Shown in pieces: positions 23,440 through 36,115 of a stretch of DNA of 64,000 bases. The position numbers were made by a program, and so were the translations under genes. The DNA lies in NCBI RefSeq assembly GCF_003265705.1, contig NW_020312827.1, forward strand, positions 20,618,170-20,682,169. The letters run 5' to 3'. Under the pieces are notes generated by a model. The model was not told where the DNA came from. It made no database searches and saw only the letters and a list, made by a program, of their open reading frames with translations. Every line of letters begins with the position of its first letter. Positions within the stretch are counted from its first letter, which is position 1. The DNA is from Callorhinus ursinus. Taxonomy: Eukaryota; Chordata; Mammalia; Carnivora; Otariidae.

Positions 23440-23871
23440 TACAGTTAGCATTGAACAATTCGGGTTTCAACTGAGCAAGTCCACATAGACATGGGTTTTT
23501 TACAGTACCGTAAATGTATTTTCTCTTCCTTATGATTTTTTTTTAAGATTTTATTTATTTATTTGAGAGTGAGAGACAGCCACAAGCAGGCGGAGGGGCA
23601 AAGGGAGAGGGAGAAGCAGACTCCCCACATGACCCTGGGATCAGGACCCAAGCCGAAGGCAGACACTCAACCTACTGAGCCACCCAGATGCCCCTCTTCC
23701 TTATGATTTTCTTAAGGAAAGATTTCTTACTTTTAATGTTATCAATAAGGCTTCTAGGCAACAGTTGTCTATTAGTGGTCAGGTTTTGGGGAGTCAAAAG
23801 TTACATGTAGATTTTCAACTCTGTGGGGTGTTGGCTTCCCTAACTCCCAGGCTCTCCAAGGGTCAGCTGTA
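23440..23871. mobile_element. Tigger-type (TcMar) DNA transposon remnant
   Basis: The inverted ends TACAGTTAGC...TTGAACAATTCGGG and CCAAGGGTCAGCTGTA and the internal blocks GTACCGTAAATGTATTTTCT and GGGGAGTCAAAAGTTACA match a non-autonomous Tigger element. It is split by a SINE at 23540-23693. No transposase coding is seen. Confidence 0.8.
23540..23693 (-). mobile_element. Carnivoran SINE inserted in a Tigger element
   Basis: The perfect 17-bp target-site duplication CTCTTCCTTATGATTTT is at 23523-23539 and 23694-23710. The body is slightly shortened internally. Confidence 0.95.
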
Positions 23872-25988
23872 TTTCAGGCCACCGGTGTATAGGCATTACT
23901 ATTGATCATTCTGTGCCTTTGGATCTACAGAGTGTATCAGATTTACCTCTGAGGAAACTGAGGTACAAAAGATTATGGAACTTCCACGAAACCACATCTC
24001 CTGGCCATCCGAGATTAGCAACCTGTCTCATTGGTTTTTCCACTTTTGCTCAGCAGCCTGATCGATGCTGCCTTTTTTCACAAAAAGCCTATGAGGATAT
24101 CGTTACCTAATGAGTTTAGCTTCCTAAGAAACCCCTCCCTCCTAGTGCTTATGCTCCATGGGAAAAAAAGAAGTCCAGCAGGAAGGTATTCAGTACTGTA
24201 AGATTTCTGCACTGCAGTGTTAGGGAAAGTAAGCTGGATTATAAGTCCTTTCTAAATTCTCTTTCCTAAGGTTTCTTTGTTACTGTCTTGACCACAGAAG
24301 TAAAATGGAGTGGGGGCTGTTGAGATAGAAGTCCTCGGTGTGGTGCTGCTGCCATGGGTTCTCTGAGCCCTCACCTGTCATTTCTGTTGCGGAGTGACTG
24401 ACTGTTCAGCAATTGCCTGCAGTGGTTCTGACAAACAGGGCTATTTCTATTTTATGTGGAAAGCTGACTTGATTAAACAACTCATTCAAATTCATGCTTT
24501 GTAGAAGGCATGATATGGGAACCGGCATTTCTAGTGGTGTTCTTGTCAGATTAGCACCCGCAAACAATCAAATAATGGCAGTGGCCCAGAATATGTAGAG
24601 ACCGCTACAGTTAATGTGTGAGCTGGTTATCTTGGGTAGGTTGTCTCCATTCTGGCGATGGCTTTGCTGAGAACCTCATGTGTCTCCCATATAATGCTGC
24701 ATAATATGTTGTTATCTGAGCAGTGATTTAATGTCCTACGTCTCCTCTTGCTCATTGCCAAGGGCCATATCTGCATTGTTTACCGCTAAAAACCTAGGGG
24801 TCAGCCCAAGAGAATCTAAATAAATAGATATTGGGTGAGTGCACAAGTGAGTGGATGCTAGGACTACAATATCCAATGCCTAAGACAAATTTAGGGTTCT
24901 TTCCAGGTAATTCTGCCCCCAACAAGGGGCAGTGAGGGGTTAATGTTCTCTTTGGGAGTTGGAGGGATTTGGATATGGATCTCAGCAGAGCTGCTTGAAT
25001 CACATTCTTTCTGCTACTATAGCAACAGGTTGAGAATTCTGCAGGCTTTGTCGACTGCCTCCTGCCTCCTACGTTGGAAATAAGAAGTGCCTGTGTGCAG
25101 GCGACTTCATTGTCTGGGGGACAACTTTTTTTTTCTATGATGTTTCAATGAAGCAGCTTCTTTGCAGAGACAAAGAGGCCAACACAAAGCAGGGGCTAAG
25201 AATCATGGAAAGGCAGAGAGAGATCTTGTTTTGATTGGAGGGACATTTCTAATCTTTTTTTCTCCTGAGGAGGTATGAAGTGTGGGGAAGGATTTGAGGT
25301 TTAGTGGTGGTCGGTAGTATCTCTCCCTCCCTTCTTCATGAGACTTCTCTTCTGAGAGACACCCCCTGGCAGCTTTTGGAAACCTTTCTTACTATCTTTG
25401 CTTAACAGGGTGGTGGTGAAGCTCTTGGATTATTGCCCATGTTGTGTTCACTTCTAAGTTTGGAGAAGCCAGAGTGGACCAGAATGTAGGTTTTCCCCTC
25501 TGTATTCACTCTGTATCTTTGTTGTGTACTGAGAAGGAAGGGCAGACTAACTGAGACTGAGAAATGGAGGTGTTAGTCTTTTCTTGATGTTGTAAGGAGA
25601 GGGACGAAGATGGGAAAGCTGCTGAGGAAAGTTGCTTGGGTGGTATTAGCTTGCCAGAAAGTGTCACAGGCCTTTAAAAACTGCCCTGTGAACTCAGGGC
25701 TGCTTCTCAGGTGTGGTTAAGCTTAGTGTTTAGGGCTAATTGTAGTTCCTGTTTGGCTAATGGGTGAAGTCAGTAGACCTTAAATACCACTTTGAATTGA
25801 TTGGATCACATTGCCACAAAACCGTTTTCACTTCTACATCTTGTTTTCACTTTGTACATAGACGGCAAAATCCGCCTGATTCCCTCTTTGTTCCTGGTTC
25901 ACAAAAACATTTTGGTCACAAATACCTGAACATGTCCAGCCGTTCTGCAGAAGCAGCACTGGGTTCTTTTATTAAAAGTTCAATTTTA

Positions 25989-26211
25989 GGGGTACCTGGG
26001 TGGCTCAGTCGGTTAAACACCCGACTCTTGGTTTCTGCTCAGGTCAGATCTTGAGGTGGTCAGATCAAGGCATTGGGCTCTGGGCTGAGCTTGGATTCTC
26101 CCTCTCCCTTCCCCTCTGCACCTCCCCTTCTCTACCTGCCTACCTACCCCCATCACTCCCATGCTCTCTCTCTCTCTCTCAAATAAATAAATAAATCTTA
26201 AACAAAAATTT
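25989..26211 (+). mobile_element. Carnivoran SINE
   Basis: The head is GGGGTACCTGGGTGGCTCAG and the tail AAATAAATAAATAAATCTTA. The target-site duplication AAAAGTTCAMTTTTA is at 25974-25988 and 26212-26226. Confidence 0.95.
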
Positions 26212-26589
26212 AAAAGTTCACTTTTAAAAATCTTTTATCCCCAACCCACTACATACCATTTGAATATGGGATAAGCCCTATGTCTGTATGTCTCAGAGTT
26301 CCCTCAGCTCTGCTTTTTAAGTCTGGTGTGGCCACCAAAACTGCATTCTTGTGGTGTAGTCCTAAGGGCTTTAGGCTGGGAGCCAGCAGCCCCGGGGGTC
26401 TAGTCCTAGCCCCAGTGGCCTCGGGCAGCTCATAGAGGGATCTTAATTCCTTTGCATGTGGAATGAAAGATGTGGATGACATTGCTAACATTTCATTCAC
26501 GTCTCTCCTACACACACAAAAATTGGTACTGCAGTTATTTGAAAAGTAAAAAAAAAAAAAGCCTTTGCTTTATTGAGGATCTTAGAATT

Positions 26590-26935
26590 TGCAGCTCCCT
26601 TAACTCCTACTCATACTTCAGGTCTCCACTTCAGTGTCACTTCCTCAGGGAAGCCTTTCCTGACCCCTACCCCCCGCAACGCCCCCCCCCCGCCACCCTG
26701 GGCTAGAGCAGGGCTCCAGGCTTATGCTCCCTGCTAAGTGTGTTCTTTTATTTCATCACACTTAGCACAGTTTGTAATGATCTATTTCTTTGTGTGTGGG
26801 GGGGTGTTTTTTGTTTTTATCAATTTTTTCTCTCATTCTGAGACTGAGGACTCTGGGAGGCAAGCACCCAGTCTGTTTTATTCACCATTAACTCTGCATA
26901 GGAACCAATCAGTAAACATTTGTTGAAGGCTCAAC
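26590..26935 (+). mobile_element. LINE-2 3' end
   Basis: CTCCTACTCATACTTCAGGTC, CACTTCCTCAGGGAAGCC, a C-rich section, CACTTAGCACAGTTTGTAATG and AGTAAACATTTGTTGAAGG follow L2 order. The C-run at 26674-26692 is a local expansion. Confidence 0.8.
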
Positions 26936-28594
26936 AGTGCTGCATTAGGCTTTCTGGAGGGTACAAAGATGATTATATGACAGTCTCTGTCCTTAAGGAT
27001 CTTCAGGTTTACTTCTCCTGTTTCTCTTCTCTACCATCCCACCCCACACCCAAAATATGCTGCAAGAAGTGAAAACAAAAAACCCTGGGCTCTTGTCATT
27101 GACCTGATCATGAGACAGGTTTTAATTTCCTTCATTGGACTGATTAGTGTTTTGTGACAGAATCCATGAACTGAATGAAGCAAGGTCCTGGAAGGAGGTT
27201 GTAGGAGATAGTATACAGAATGAAAGTGGTGGACAAAAAAAAAAGGGGGGGGAAGAGAGAGGGAGGGAGAAATGAGGAGGACAAGACAGCAAGAACATTG
27301 AAATCATTAAATTCTATCTTTTTAATTAATTTGTAAGTGTCCTTTTTTGACTGATGGGCTTTATAAGCAAGGGCATGTTTCTTAAACAGACTTCTTACCT
27401 TAAGTTTTGAGTAATGGAAACACAAAAAATTTGCAACCACAAGGTGATTATAAGCACACAAAAACTTGACTTGGCTCCAGAAATCTCTTTGCTTTAAAAA
27501 CCAGAAGGATACCGGTTTTCAAGAGGACTGGCAGGTTACTGGAAACCGGTGGAGTTATGATCAATATAAGCATTTGCACTGGGAAACTAGAGCTAGCCAT
27601 CGCACATCTAAGCAGCAAGCCTAGACTAGATGCTGCCCGGAGGGAAAAGCAAGAATTCCTTAGGTTGGAGGTGTGATGGGTATTCATCAACCAGGTACAG
27701 GAGGATTGGAGGGAAGTTGATTGAATTAGAAAGTACAACTCCTTCTGGTCTCACCGAGTTTGCAGTTTATAAGGGGAATGACTTAGGGGAGATTTACTGA
27801 TTACGTTTCTGTAGAAAGCATGAAATCTCTAGCTTCAAGAAGCCAAATAGCTTCAATTTATCTTGAGAACAGGTAGAGGTAGAGAGTATGGACGGTTGAG
27901 ATAAAGTAAGGTTTCTCTTCTGGCTCCTCTCCTTAGAAAGTTCAGCTTTCACGGCAAAGGACAGCTTTTGCCTGCATAGTTGCCCCAGCTTCCCTTTCTC
28001 ACCAAAACCCACAGACACAGGGGTTCTCGGTAGCCTGCCTTTATGCTTGGTCCTCTTGGGAGCTTAAACCCCTGCCAGACTATATCCCTCCCAAAGCCAT
28101 TCCAGGAAGAAAAGAATGACGAAAACAATCACATAATCGCTCTTCTTTATGAGGAGGAAGGAATTTTAGCCAAGAATGCAAGGTGTGCCTGTGGGCTTTG
28201 TGCCTGCACTGCACAAATCCTACACACACCCACACCCACACACACGTATGTCCATTCTGCTTTTCACTTAATTGGCAGGGACAGTATGGTATGCTATGTT
28301 GGCCAAAGACCAGGAAATATCTGTTTTGGGTTGACAAATAGCCAAGCCATCAGGCTCATGTGTCTCACGAGACGATGTTAATTGGCCCCTCCTTCATTTA
28401 CAAAAATATACTCAACAAAGATAATATGTGGGAACGTGGTGCTTTCCTATCTGATATCCCCTTCCGAGTTAGTTCCAGAGAAGGTCTGCTCCAAGCTGTC
28501 TCTTGGTTTCGTAGGAATTTGCCCCTTTCCAGCACTTTCACACAATTCTTTACAAAGCAAATCCCTTTGTTTTCAGTGGCAAAGCTTCTCTTTA

Positions 28595-28780
28595 ATCTCG
28601 GCTCTGCCACTTCCTACCTGTACAGCTTGAGCATGTTATTTAAGCTCTCTGTGCCTCACTTACTTTGTCTTTATATGGAGTCAATAAGAATGTCTCTCTC
28701 ATAGGAGCCTTGTGGGAAGGAAATAAGATCATCTAAGAAAAATTTTTTTGCGCAGTGTCTGGCACATTGTTATTGTTCTT
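28595..28780 (+). repeat. MIR-like ancient SINE
   Basis: CTCGGCTCTGCCACTTCCTA, CTCTCTGTGCCTCACTTAC and CAGTGTCTGGCACATTGTTA are in MIR order; this is one of the best-preserved MIR copies here. Confidence 0.75.
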
Positions 28781-30019
28781 AGTCCGATAAAGAGATTTCA
28801 ACCTTTTCTCTTCTTCTTTGCCCCTCCTGAGTTAGAAACACCCCTTGACATTTGGTACTTCTCAATATCAGGGTTCTGTTCCAGTGTGGGGAGAGGAGAG
28901 CAGAGCAGAGATGGCTGGGCAGGAATGGGGGTGATGGAGACCTGTGCCCTTGTTCTTTACTTCCTCCTTATCGCATTGCTCTTTCCCCCATACGACAGGT
29001 TCTGTGCCTGTCGATGGCTGGGTACAAAACTAGGTGCAGTGCAAAAAGGAATGTGGATTCAGCAGTGTCTTCCAGAAGTGGTAATCTAAGTTCCAGGCTC
29101 CCTTTTACCTGTTCTCCAAGTCTGTAACACCTCTTGCTGTTTAGCTCAAATCCTGGCTCAAACTACCACGTGAACTAATGTGAACTAATGTCGAATACAA
29201 CAAGCACTCTAGGGATACCAGTGGTACCAGTATATTTGATCATGGAAGACAGGAGTAGTCATTGAAGCATTTGGCACTTAGAGGAAAACACTTGTAAAAA
29301 GTCAAAGAGCAGGTCAGCTAGCAAACTTTCTGAGCTATCCAATCTCTCGGGACTCATGGGCTTGAGAGGAAGGAGTGTGAATCACTGGAGCTGGAAAGAA
29401 GTCTCAGGAGAAAGGACACAAGAGCTCACCTGTCCAGCTCCCCTGTGAAAGAGTGACCATTACAATGCCACTGAGTAGCGTGGCCAGGACCCTGAGGGGC
29501 CGTAGCCCTCGTCCCCGGACCCACCCAGTACAGGGGATGATCAAACCTTCCATAACTTATATAAAGCACGTGGCTTTAAGTGCTGGCATAAAGTCAATGC
29601 TCAAGAAATGTTCGCCATGATTAGCTCATGAATAACACCTGGCTGTTCTGCAATTGTATGCAGAATTCTGCTTCCACATCACCACTTGTTGCTGATGCTG
29701 TCTGCAGCTCTGGTTAGTCTTGACAGTTTGTAAGGTGGAATTGAATGAGCCATTTTGAGGGTTCAGAGATACTGTTCTGCCATTACCATAGATGGTAAGA
29801 AAGAGCATATGACAAGCAGGCTCATCACACCATGAGCGGGCAGCTCTCTGGGGATGATGGCAGGACAGCACTGTATATATTTTTATCATTAACATGAATT
29901 CATATTTTATTGTTTCTTTCATGAGTCTCATCAAGGCAATGTCTTATTCTTAATTCATTCTGCTGAAAGTGGGGTGGTTTTCACTGCTATCTTTCACAAT
30001 AAAAAAAGTGGAAGAGTGG

Positions 30020-30150
30020 GTATAAATTATAGAGTTTTAAACACTAGACAAATTCAGGGTTATCTGATCCAACCCCCTCACTTTCCAGATGGGGAAATTG
30101 AGGCCCAAGGGTGTTAAATGAATTCTCTGAGTGGGGCAGAGGAACAGGTC
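30020..30150 (-). repeat. MIR-like fragment
   Basis: CACTTTCCAGATGGGGAAATTGAGG is cut from the reverse-oriented MIR core. Edges are uncertain. Confidence 0.45.
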
Positions 30151-30485
30151 TTCCAGCCCTAATTCGGGGTCCTCTATGTGTGGTCTTTTGGTTTATTGCT
30201 CTTCCAAAGTGACCATGGGCATCAAACGATTTGAGAGCCATTGTTTTTGAAATGTAAAGGTGGTCATCTGTGTGGAGGATTCTCAAACAAGATAATGACA
30301 CCTTTGACCCAGTCTCTTCCTGTCTTTGGCACATTATCCCTGACTCGACACAGGAAATACACATCTATTATGTGAAAGAGGCAGTGATGACAGAATGAAC
30401 AGTTCCTGTTTTTCCCCTCTGAAGGAGAACTCCTCCACTAACCCTGTGCGCTTAATACACAGTCATGATCAAAACAGATTCAGAT

Positions 30486-30871
30486 TATGGTGAGCACTGT
30501 GAATTGTGCAAGACTGTTGAATGACAGATCTGTACCTCTGAAACAAATAATGCAATATATGTTAGGAAAAAAAAAGAAGAAGATAGCAGGAGGGGAAGAA
30601 TGAAGGGGGGGAAATCAGAGGGGGAGACGAACCATGAGAGATGATGGACTCTGAAAAACAAACTGAGGGTTCTAGAGGGGAGGGGGTGGGGGGATAGGTT
30701 AGCCTGGTGATGGGTATTAAAGAGGACACGTTCTGCGTGGAGCACTGGGTGTTATGCACAAACAATGAATCATGGAACACTACATTAAAAACTAATGATG
30801 TAATGTATGGTGATTAACATAACAATAAAAAATTTTTTAAAAATGGAAAGCAAAAAAAAAAAACAAAAAAC
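30486..30871 (+). mobile_element. LINE-1 3'-end insertion (carnivoran)
   Basis: It contains CTGTACCTCTGAAACAAATA, the GA- and G-rich block, TGGAGCACTGGGTGTTATGC and the A-rich end. The target-site duplication CAGATTCAGAT is at 30475-30485 and 30872-30882. Only 3'-UTR sequence is present; no ORF. Confidence 0.93.
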
Positions 30872-31309
30872 CAGATTCAGATCTCTGAACTCCATACCTG
30901 GTCCAGAGGACTGATTGAAGGACTATTTCATTGTCTATTGAATATCCATCTTCTATGGAACCTCATCCTCTAGCTCTGGTAATTCAAAGAAAAGGTCAGA
31001 TCTACAGAGCACAAGACCTGGATATTTATGAATAGATTTTCCTCAAAGATGATTCGTTAAGTGATTTTTAATTCTTTTAACTAAGCAAAATTTCAAGATA
31101 TATGTCGATAAAACAAGAAGGTACAGAGAAAATATTTGGAGAAAATATGCATTCAAGATATAATGCCAGTTGTTCAAAACCGAGATTCAAACATTGTAGA
31201 ATTATCCAGACTAGATTAAGTTTTTCTCTCAATCTATAGATTATCTTCTTAGCAGTTCAGATGCAACATTTGGCATTTCCTTCTTTGTTTAAAGCCAATA
31301 ATTACTTAT

Positions 31310-31440
31310 TTATCAAGCAACTGCTATGTGTCAGACACTATAATGATACTTTTCATGAGATCTCATTTAATTTGCATAGTACCCTGAGGTAGGTGTGGTT
31401 TTTCTCATTTTATTGATAAGGACAATAAGGGGTCAAGGTA
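31310..31440 (-). repeat. MIR-like ancient SINE
   Basis: CAACTGCTATGTGTCAGACAC, ATCTCATTTAATTTGCATAG and CTGAGGTAGGTGTGG follow reverse MIR order. Confidence 0.65.
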
Positions 31441-32129
31441 ACCAGATTTTTTGGGTGTTTGATGACCTATTTCTGTTTCCATGGAAGTAGGGCAGAGTAA
31501 GGTTTTAGGCAAATACCAAGGAAAGATTGTTAATCCAGTTGCTGAACCAAATAAAGCTTGACTATCAGAAGACCAGCCTATTCTACCTGGCAAGCACCAT
31601 CCTAGAAACCCACGCTCTGAATTTTGAAGTTGCAGCCTATTAAAGGAGCCATTCTGCCCCTGATCTTCCCACAGTCCCTTAGCGTATATGTCAGTGGGTA
31701 AAAGATGTTCTCTCGGTAAATCTGGTTTCTTTTGAGAACTTCCGTTTCATCCATCAGTTCTTTCAGTTTTCCCTGCACCAATAGCTAGATACCCTTTCTT
31801 CATGGGCCCCTTCATGGGCATTGCAAGGGATGGATTCAGAATTAGAGCATGAGTGTCTAGGTCTCCTCTGACACCAAGAGGCACATCTGTGAATAAATAC
31901 TCCAACTTCGGTACTTGGGACTCTATGATTGTGTTTTGTTCTTAAAGTCCTTTTAAAAAATAATTTCTGGGCCTGAGCTGGATTGCATAAATCCAGAAAC
32001 ATTGCAGGTCTTGTCACTTACTAATGGTGTAGCCTAAAATCTGTAAACTTTTTTTTGTGAAGTCCTTTCAGAACCAATTTACATTTGACAGACAAAAGCC
32101 GTTCTCCTTCCTTAGTCACAATAATAAAA

Positions 32130-32310
32130 GCTAAAGATATAATAGCTTCAGATACAGTATCTCATTTACCACCCACACCCGTCAGAAAGACTGTTAGTCC
32201 CTTCTTATGTATAAGGAAATTGAGACTCAAGTAGACGCTCCTGTGTTCAAGATCACGTGCTGGGAAGTGTCAGAGTACAGATTTCTCTAACTCTGAAGCC
32301 CACACCATGG
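32130..32310 (-). repeat. MIR-like ancient SINE
   Basis: ATACAGTATCTCATTTACCA, ATAAGGAAATTGAGACTCAA and TCTAACTCTGAAGCCCACAC fit a reverse MIR. Confidence 0.6.
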
Positions 32311-33249
32311 TGTATTATCCCTTTTTTAAAAAAAAAAGGAAATATAGAAATTTACTCACCAGCTTTGACTCTGAGTTTTGAATGTTTTTGAGAAATCAAA
32401 CCCAGTCAACCTCAAGGAATGAAGATTTGCCCCCACTAAGGTCATGTTGAAGAAAACACCATAGTTTCTAAAACACTTCCAGAAGATGTAATCCAGAAAT
32501 GCCTAATGTTACAATTGCATCAATGCAATATGTGTATGATTTGCCAGCTCAGACTCATTTGGAGGTATAATATCTGTTTGTTTCTTAAAAATCTCTCTTG
32601 TTAATGTTGGCCTGTGCGCTTATTTTGTGAAACATGAAGGGCCTGAGCACGTGATTATTGAGATGATTTCCCAAACACCCTTCCAGTTACAACAGTGTTT
32701 CTATAGATTGTCACCCCCTTCCCCCCTGCTGCCTATTCAGGATAATTTAATTTTTAGAAGTGCTCCTTATTTAAATAATATTCTACACAACATATTATTT
32801 GCTCTTCCACTTAAATTATCAGTACTCATTATTATAGCCATCAGCAAAAAAAAAAAAAAAAGTAGAATTATCATGCTAAGGCATAGCTGCAGAGCTATCT
32901 TTGCTGGATACTTTGTTAAGGGGTTAGTGCTCTCTTGTACCTTTTTATTGTCTGCTTTATTGGAGAATGTGCAGTTTTAGCTAGATTTCCCCTTCTTCAT
33001 TTCCCTAGGAGCCGATGAGTTGAAAATGCCATTGTTTTTCCTAATGTGAGTGTCTGGCAGAACCAGCCCTGGGATGTCAGAAAGCTCATAGTTTTTAAAA
33101 AAAATCGTACTTCAGTCATGAAAGGATGAGGCCTGAGTTTCAAGAACGTGAAATTTCTTGTTTGCACAGTGTGACTAGTCAAGCTGTACTTTTGTGCTTA
33201 GCACCAAATATAAAAATAGATGATGTCACTACAGAAAGAGTGAATGAAG

Positions 33250-33345
33250 GAATCAGTGGGATTCTTTGGTTGTAAGCAACAGAAATGGACTCTGGCTAAT
33301 TTGAAATTTTCTTAGAAGGAGAGTGTGTTGGAAGGATATGGAGGA
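33250..33345. repeat. Ancient interspersed repeat, unclassified (copy 1)
   Basis: TTGTAAGCAACAGAAATGGA through GTTGGAAGGATATGG resembles the segment at 46475. I recognise it as a common mammalian repeat but cannot name the family. Confidence 0.45.
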
Positions 33346-33654
33346 GCAAAGGGAAGAGTGTGCTCACGAAACTGAAGGAAAAACAGAAATCAAGCTGAAA
33401 AGCCATACCCAGAAAGGGGGGGTAGAACAGAATTTGGGTCTCTGGCAAGGACTCTCAGATGGTTTCTTCTAGTGCTGTCAACCGTTTCCAGTTTCATTTT
33501 CATTCCCTGTAGAGTAAAATTCCAGAGAAAGAGCTTTGTGGTGACTTACTTAGCGTATTAGCTCATGTGGCTTTGGGGAGGCTTGGGCCTTGTCTGGCAG
33601 CCCCACCAGTCAATCTCTAATAAGGCAGCCCCTAAAAAATGCATTTTAAACAAG

Positions 33655-34012
33655 AGTCAGAAAGTAATAACTATAAAGGAAAAAACTGGTAAATTAGACT
33701 ACATTAAAATTAGGACTGTTTACCAGTAGATACTATAAACAGAGTTAAAAGCAAGCTACATCATGAGAGGAGATACTTGCAATAGATTTATCTGACTGGA
33801 AACTCATATCCAGAATATATAAGGAACTTCTACACATCAACTCCAAAACAGCAGACCACCCAATGGAGAAAAGCCTTGAAAAGGTACTCACAAAAGAGGA
33901 TATCCAAATGACCAGCAGGTGTATGACTTCATAGCCATCAGGGAAAGCCCAAATAAAGCCACAATTTGACACCACTGTACACCTACCATCATAGCTAGAA
34001 TGAAAAGGACAT
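33655..34012 (+). pseudogene. Ancient LINE-1 ORF2 relic
   Basis: In sense orientation it can be read, with stops and shifts, as a decayed reverse-transcriptase C-terminal region; short peptides such as ADHPMEKSLEKVLTKEDIQM are visible. It is degraded and non-functional. Confidence 0.75.
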
Positions 34013-34045
34013 GGGGCGCCTGGGTGGCTCAGTTGTTTAAACGTC
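34013..34045 (+). mobile_element. Carnivoran SINE head fragment
   Basis: Only the head GGGGCGCCTGGGTGGCTCAG plus about 13 bases is present; no body or tail follows. Confidence 0.8.
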
Positions 34046-34095
34046 CAAAGAACCAACCCACTGGTAGCAGGAAGAAGCAAGAGTCTTCTAGGGTC

Positions 34096-34274
34096 GGGAT
34101 GCCTGGGTGGCTTAGTCTGTAAGCGTCTGCCTTTGGCTCAGGCCATGATCCCAGGGTCCTAGGATTGAGCCCCGCATCAGGCTCCCTGCTAGGCAGGGAG
34201 CCTGCTTCTCCTGCTGCCTGCCACTTCTGCTCGTGCAATCTCTCTCTCTCTCTAAAAAAAAAAAAAAAAAAAAA
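34096..34274 (+). mobile_element. Carnivoran SINE
   Basis: It has a full head, CTGCTCGTGCAATCTCTCTC and a long poly-A. The perfect 14-bp target-site duplication AGTCTTCTAGGGTC is at 34082-34095 and 34275-34288. Confidence 0.95.
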
Positions 34275-35039
34275 AGTCTTCTAGGGTCTGGCATTTGATG
34301 AGATAGAAACTAAGTTACTGGGCATTTCCATTGTTTTTCCATGGCAGAACATAGAGCAGAGACGTGGGAACATGCATGCCTGAAGCCAGGTTACTCTTAT
34401 GTGCCATAACTCTGTTGCTTGTAGGGCTGTTGTGGCCACAGTAGTTGGCTGTGCCCCAGACAAATGGGCTGCTGTTCTATTCCCACTGAGCTTTCTCCCA
34501 GTCTCCAGTGCAAAGTAGGGGTAAACTGCCTGTGCTCTTAACCAGAGTCTCTTGTCCAAGGTTCCTGGTTTGATTGACAACATCCTGCTCAATACAACTT
34601 GTGTCTTCACAGTTTGAGATATGATGACTGATTTTTGGCCCAAGGAAGCTGGTGGTGAGCATTGAAAGGACAAAGTAGCCAATTTGCTTGCAACATCAGG
34701 ATGATTCTTTCTGCCTTTCATAAAACGATAAGACTGCAGACCCTGATCTGATGGTATTTATCATAGGGGCATTGTAATAGCTTTTCAGGGTCCAGGGAAC
34801 TGATGTAAGTTTTTTCTATGTTGGAAATGAAGGAGCTGAATCGAAGTGCTGGGTCGGGCACAGTCTCCCCACATCCAAAGCATATTGAACTTTAAATGTG
34901 TGATTTATGTTGTCTTTTTTCTATGTATATTTTATACTTGAGTAAAAATTTTATAAAAAAACAGAATAATGAAAGCCCTCCAATTCATGCATTCCCTGGA
35001 GTAACCATTCCTCCTGACTATCCCTCCCTAACTGGCATT

Positions 35040-35220
35040 AACAGGTCAGTAACATGACTTTGGGCAAGTTACTTCTTTATGCCTCCATTTTGTCATTTAT
35101 AGAAGGGAGAAAATAGCAGTACCTACCTCACTGGGTTGTTGGAAGGCTTAAATGAGATAATCCAGGTAAAGTGCTTATTACAGTGCCAGACACACAGAAA
35201 GCAGAAAGTAACTGTTAGGT
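35040..35220 (+). repeat. MIR-like ancient SINE
   Basis: GACTTTGGGCAAGTTACTTC, CTACCTCACTGGGTTGTTGG and AGTGCTTATTACAGTGCCAG are in MIR order. Confidence 0.75.
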
Positions 35221-35271
35221 TCATATATTGTGGAGTAAGTTCTCCATACTAGGTATGCTAGGGGATGTAAA

Positions 35272-35622
35272 GAGCACTGTGAATTGTGTAAGACTGTTGA
35301 ATCACAGACCTATACCTCTGAAACAATACATTATATGCTAAAAAAAAAAAAGAAGAAGAAGATAGCAGGAGGGGAAGAATGAAGGGGGGGAAATCGGAGG
35401 GGGAGATGAACCGTGAAAGACTATGGACTCTGAGAAACAAACTGAGGGTTCTAGAGGGGAGGGGGCTGGGGGGATGGGTCAGCCTGGTGATAGGTATTAA
35501 AGAGGGCACGTTCTGCATGGAGCACTGGGTGTTATACGCAAACAATGAATCATGGAACACTACATCAAAAACTAATGCTGTAATCTATGGTGATTAACAT
35601 AACATAATAATAATTTAAAAAG
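35272..35622 (+). mobile_element. LINE-1 3'-end insertion (carnivoran)
   Basis: It is near-identical in layout to the copy at 30486: TGTGAATTGTGTAAGACTGT, the G-rich block at 35456-35473, TGGAGCACTGGGTGTTATAC and an A-rich end. I could not identify a clear target-site duplication. Confidence 0.9.
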
Positions 35623-35949
35623 TATAAAACCTGGGCCTCAAAGAGCTTATAACAATCGTAATTAGAAAGACAAGGTATGTAACAGAACAAATCATTGACA
35701 CTCCAAGAGGGTATTGGGAAATTACAGAGAAGAAAATCCTAAGAATTCGGTGGAAGGAGAAATTACTGTAGGTTGGAGTGTCCCGGGCAAAACTCATAGA
35801 GTTGTGAGAAGTCAGAAGAGGGGCTGCCCTCGGAGGGGGCATGACAAGAAAGAAGTACAAGGGGATTTATTTCTTCTTCTGGTACTGGTTACATGAATGT
35901 ACTCGGTGTGTGAAAACTTTTGATATGTACGCCCTTCTGTATGTGTGTG

Positions 35950-36115
35950 GTACTACATGATTTTGAAGCCCGGTTGATATCTGATCTGAGGCAAGTTACT
36001 TCACCTCTGTGAATTTCATTTTCTTCACCTATAAACTATACTTAATGTTGTCGTGAGGATTAATGAACAAAGAGTATGTAGAACGCCTAGTCCAGGACGG
36101 GACGGTAAAATAGTT
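35950..36115 (+). repeat. MIR-like ancient SINE
   Basis: CTGAGGCAAGTTACTTCACC, CATTTTCTTCACCTATAAAC and GTCGTGAGGATTAATGAAC are in MIR order. Confidence 0.65.

Noticed and set aside
34281..34721. 146-residue open frame on - strand
   Set aside because: No family resemblance; single-copy intron with no supporting signals.
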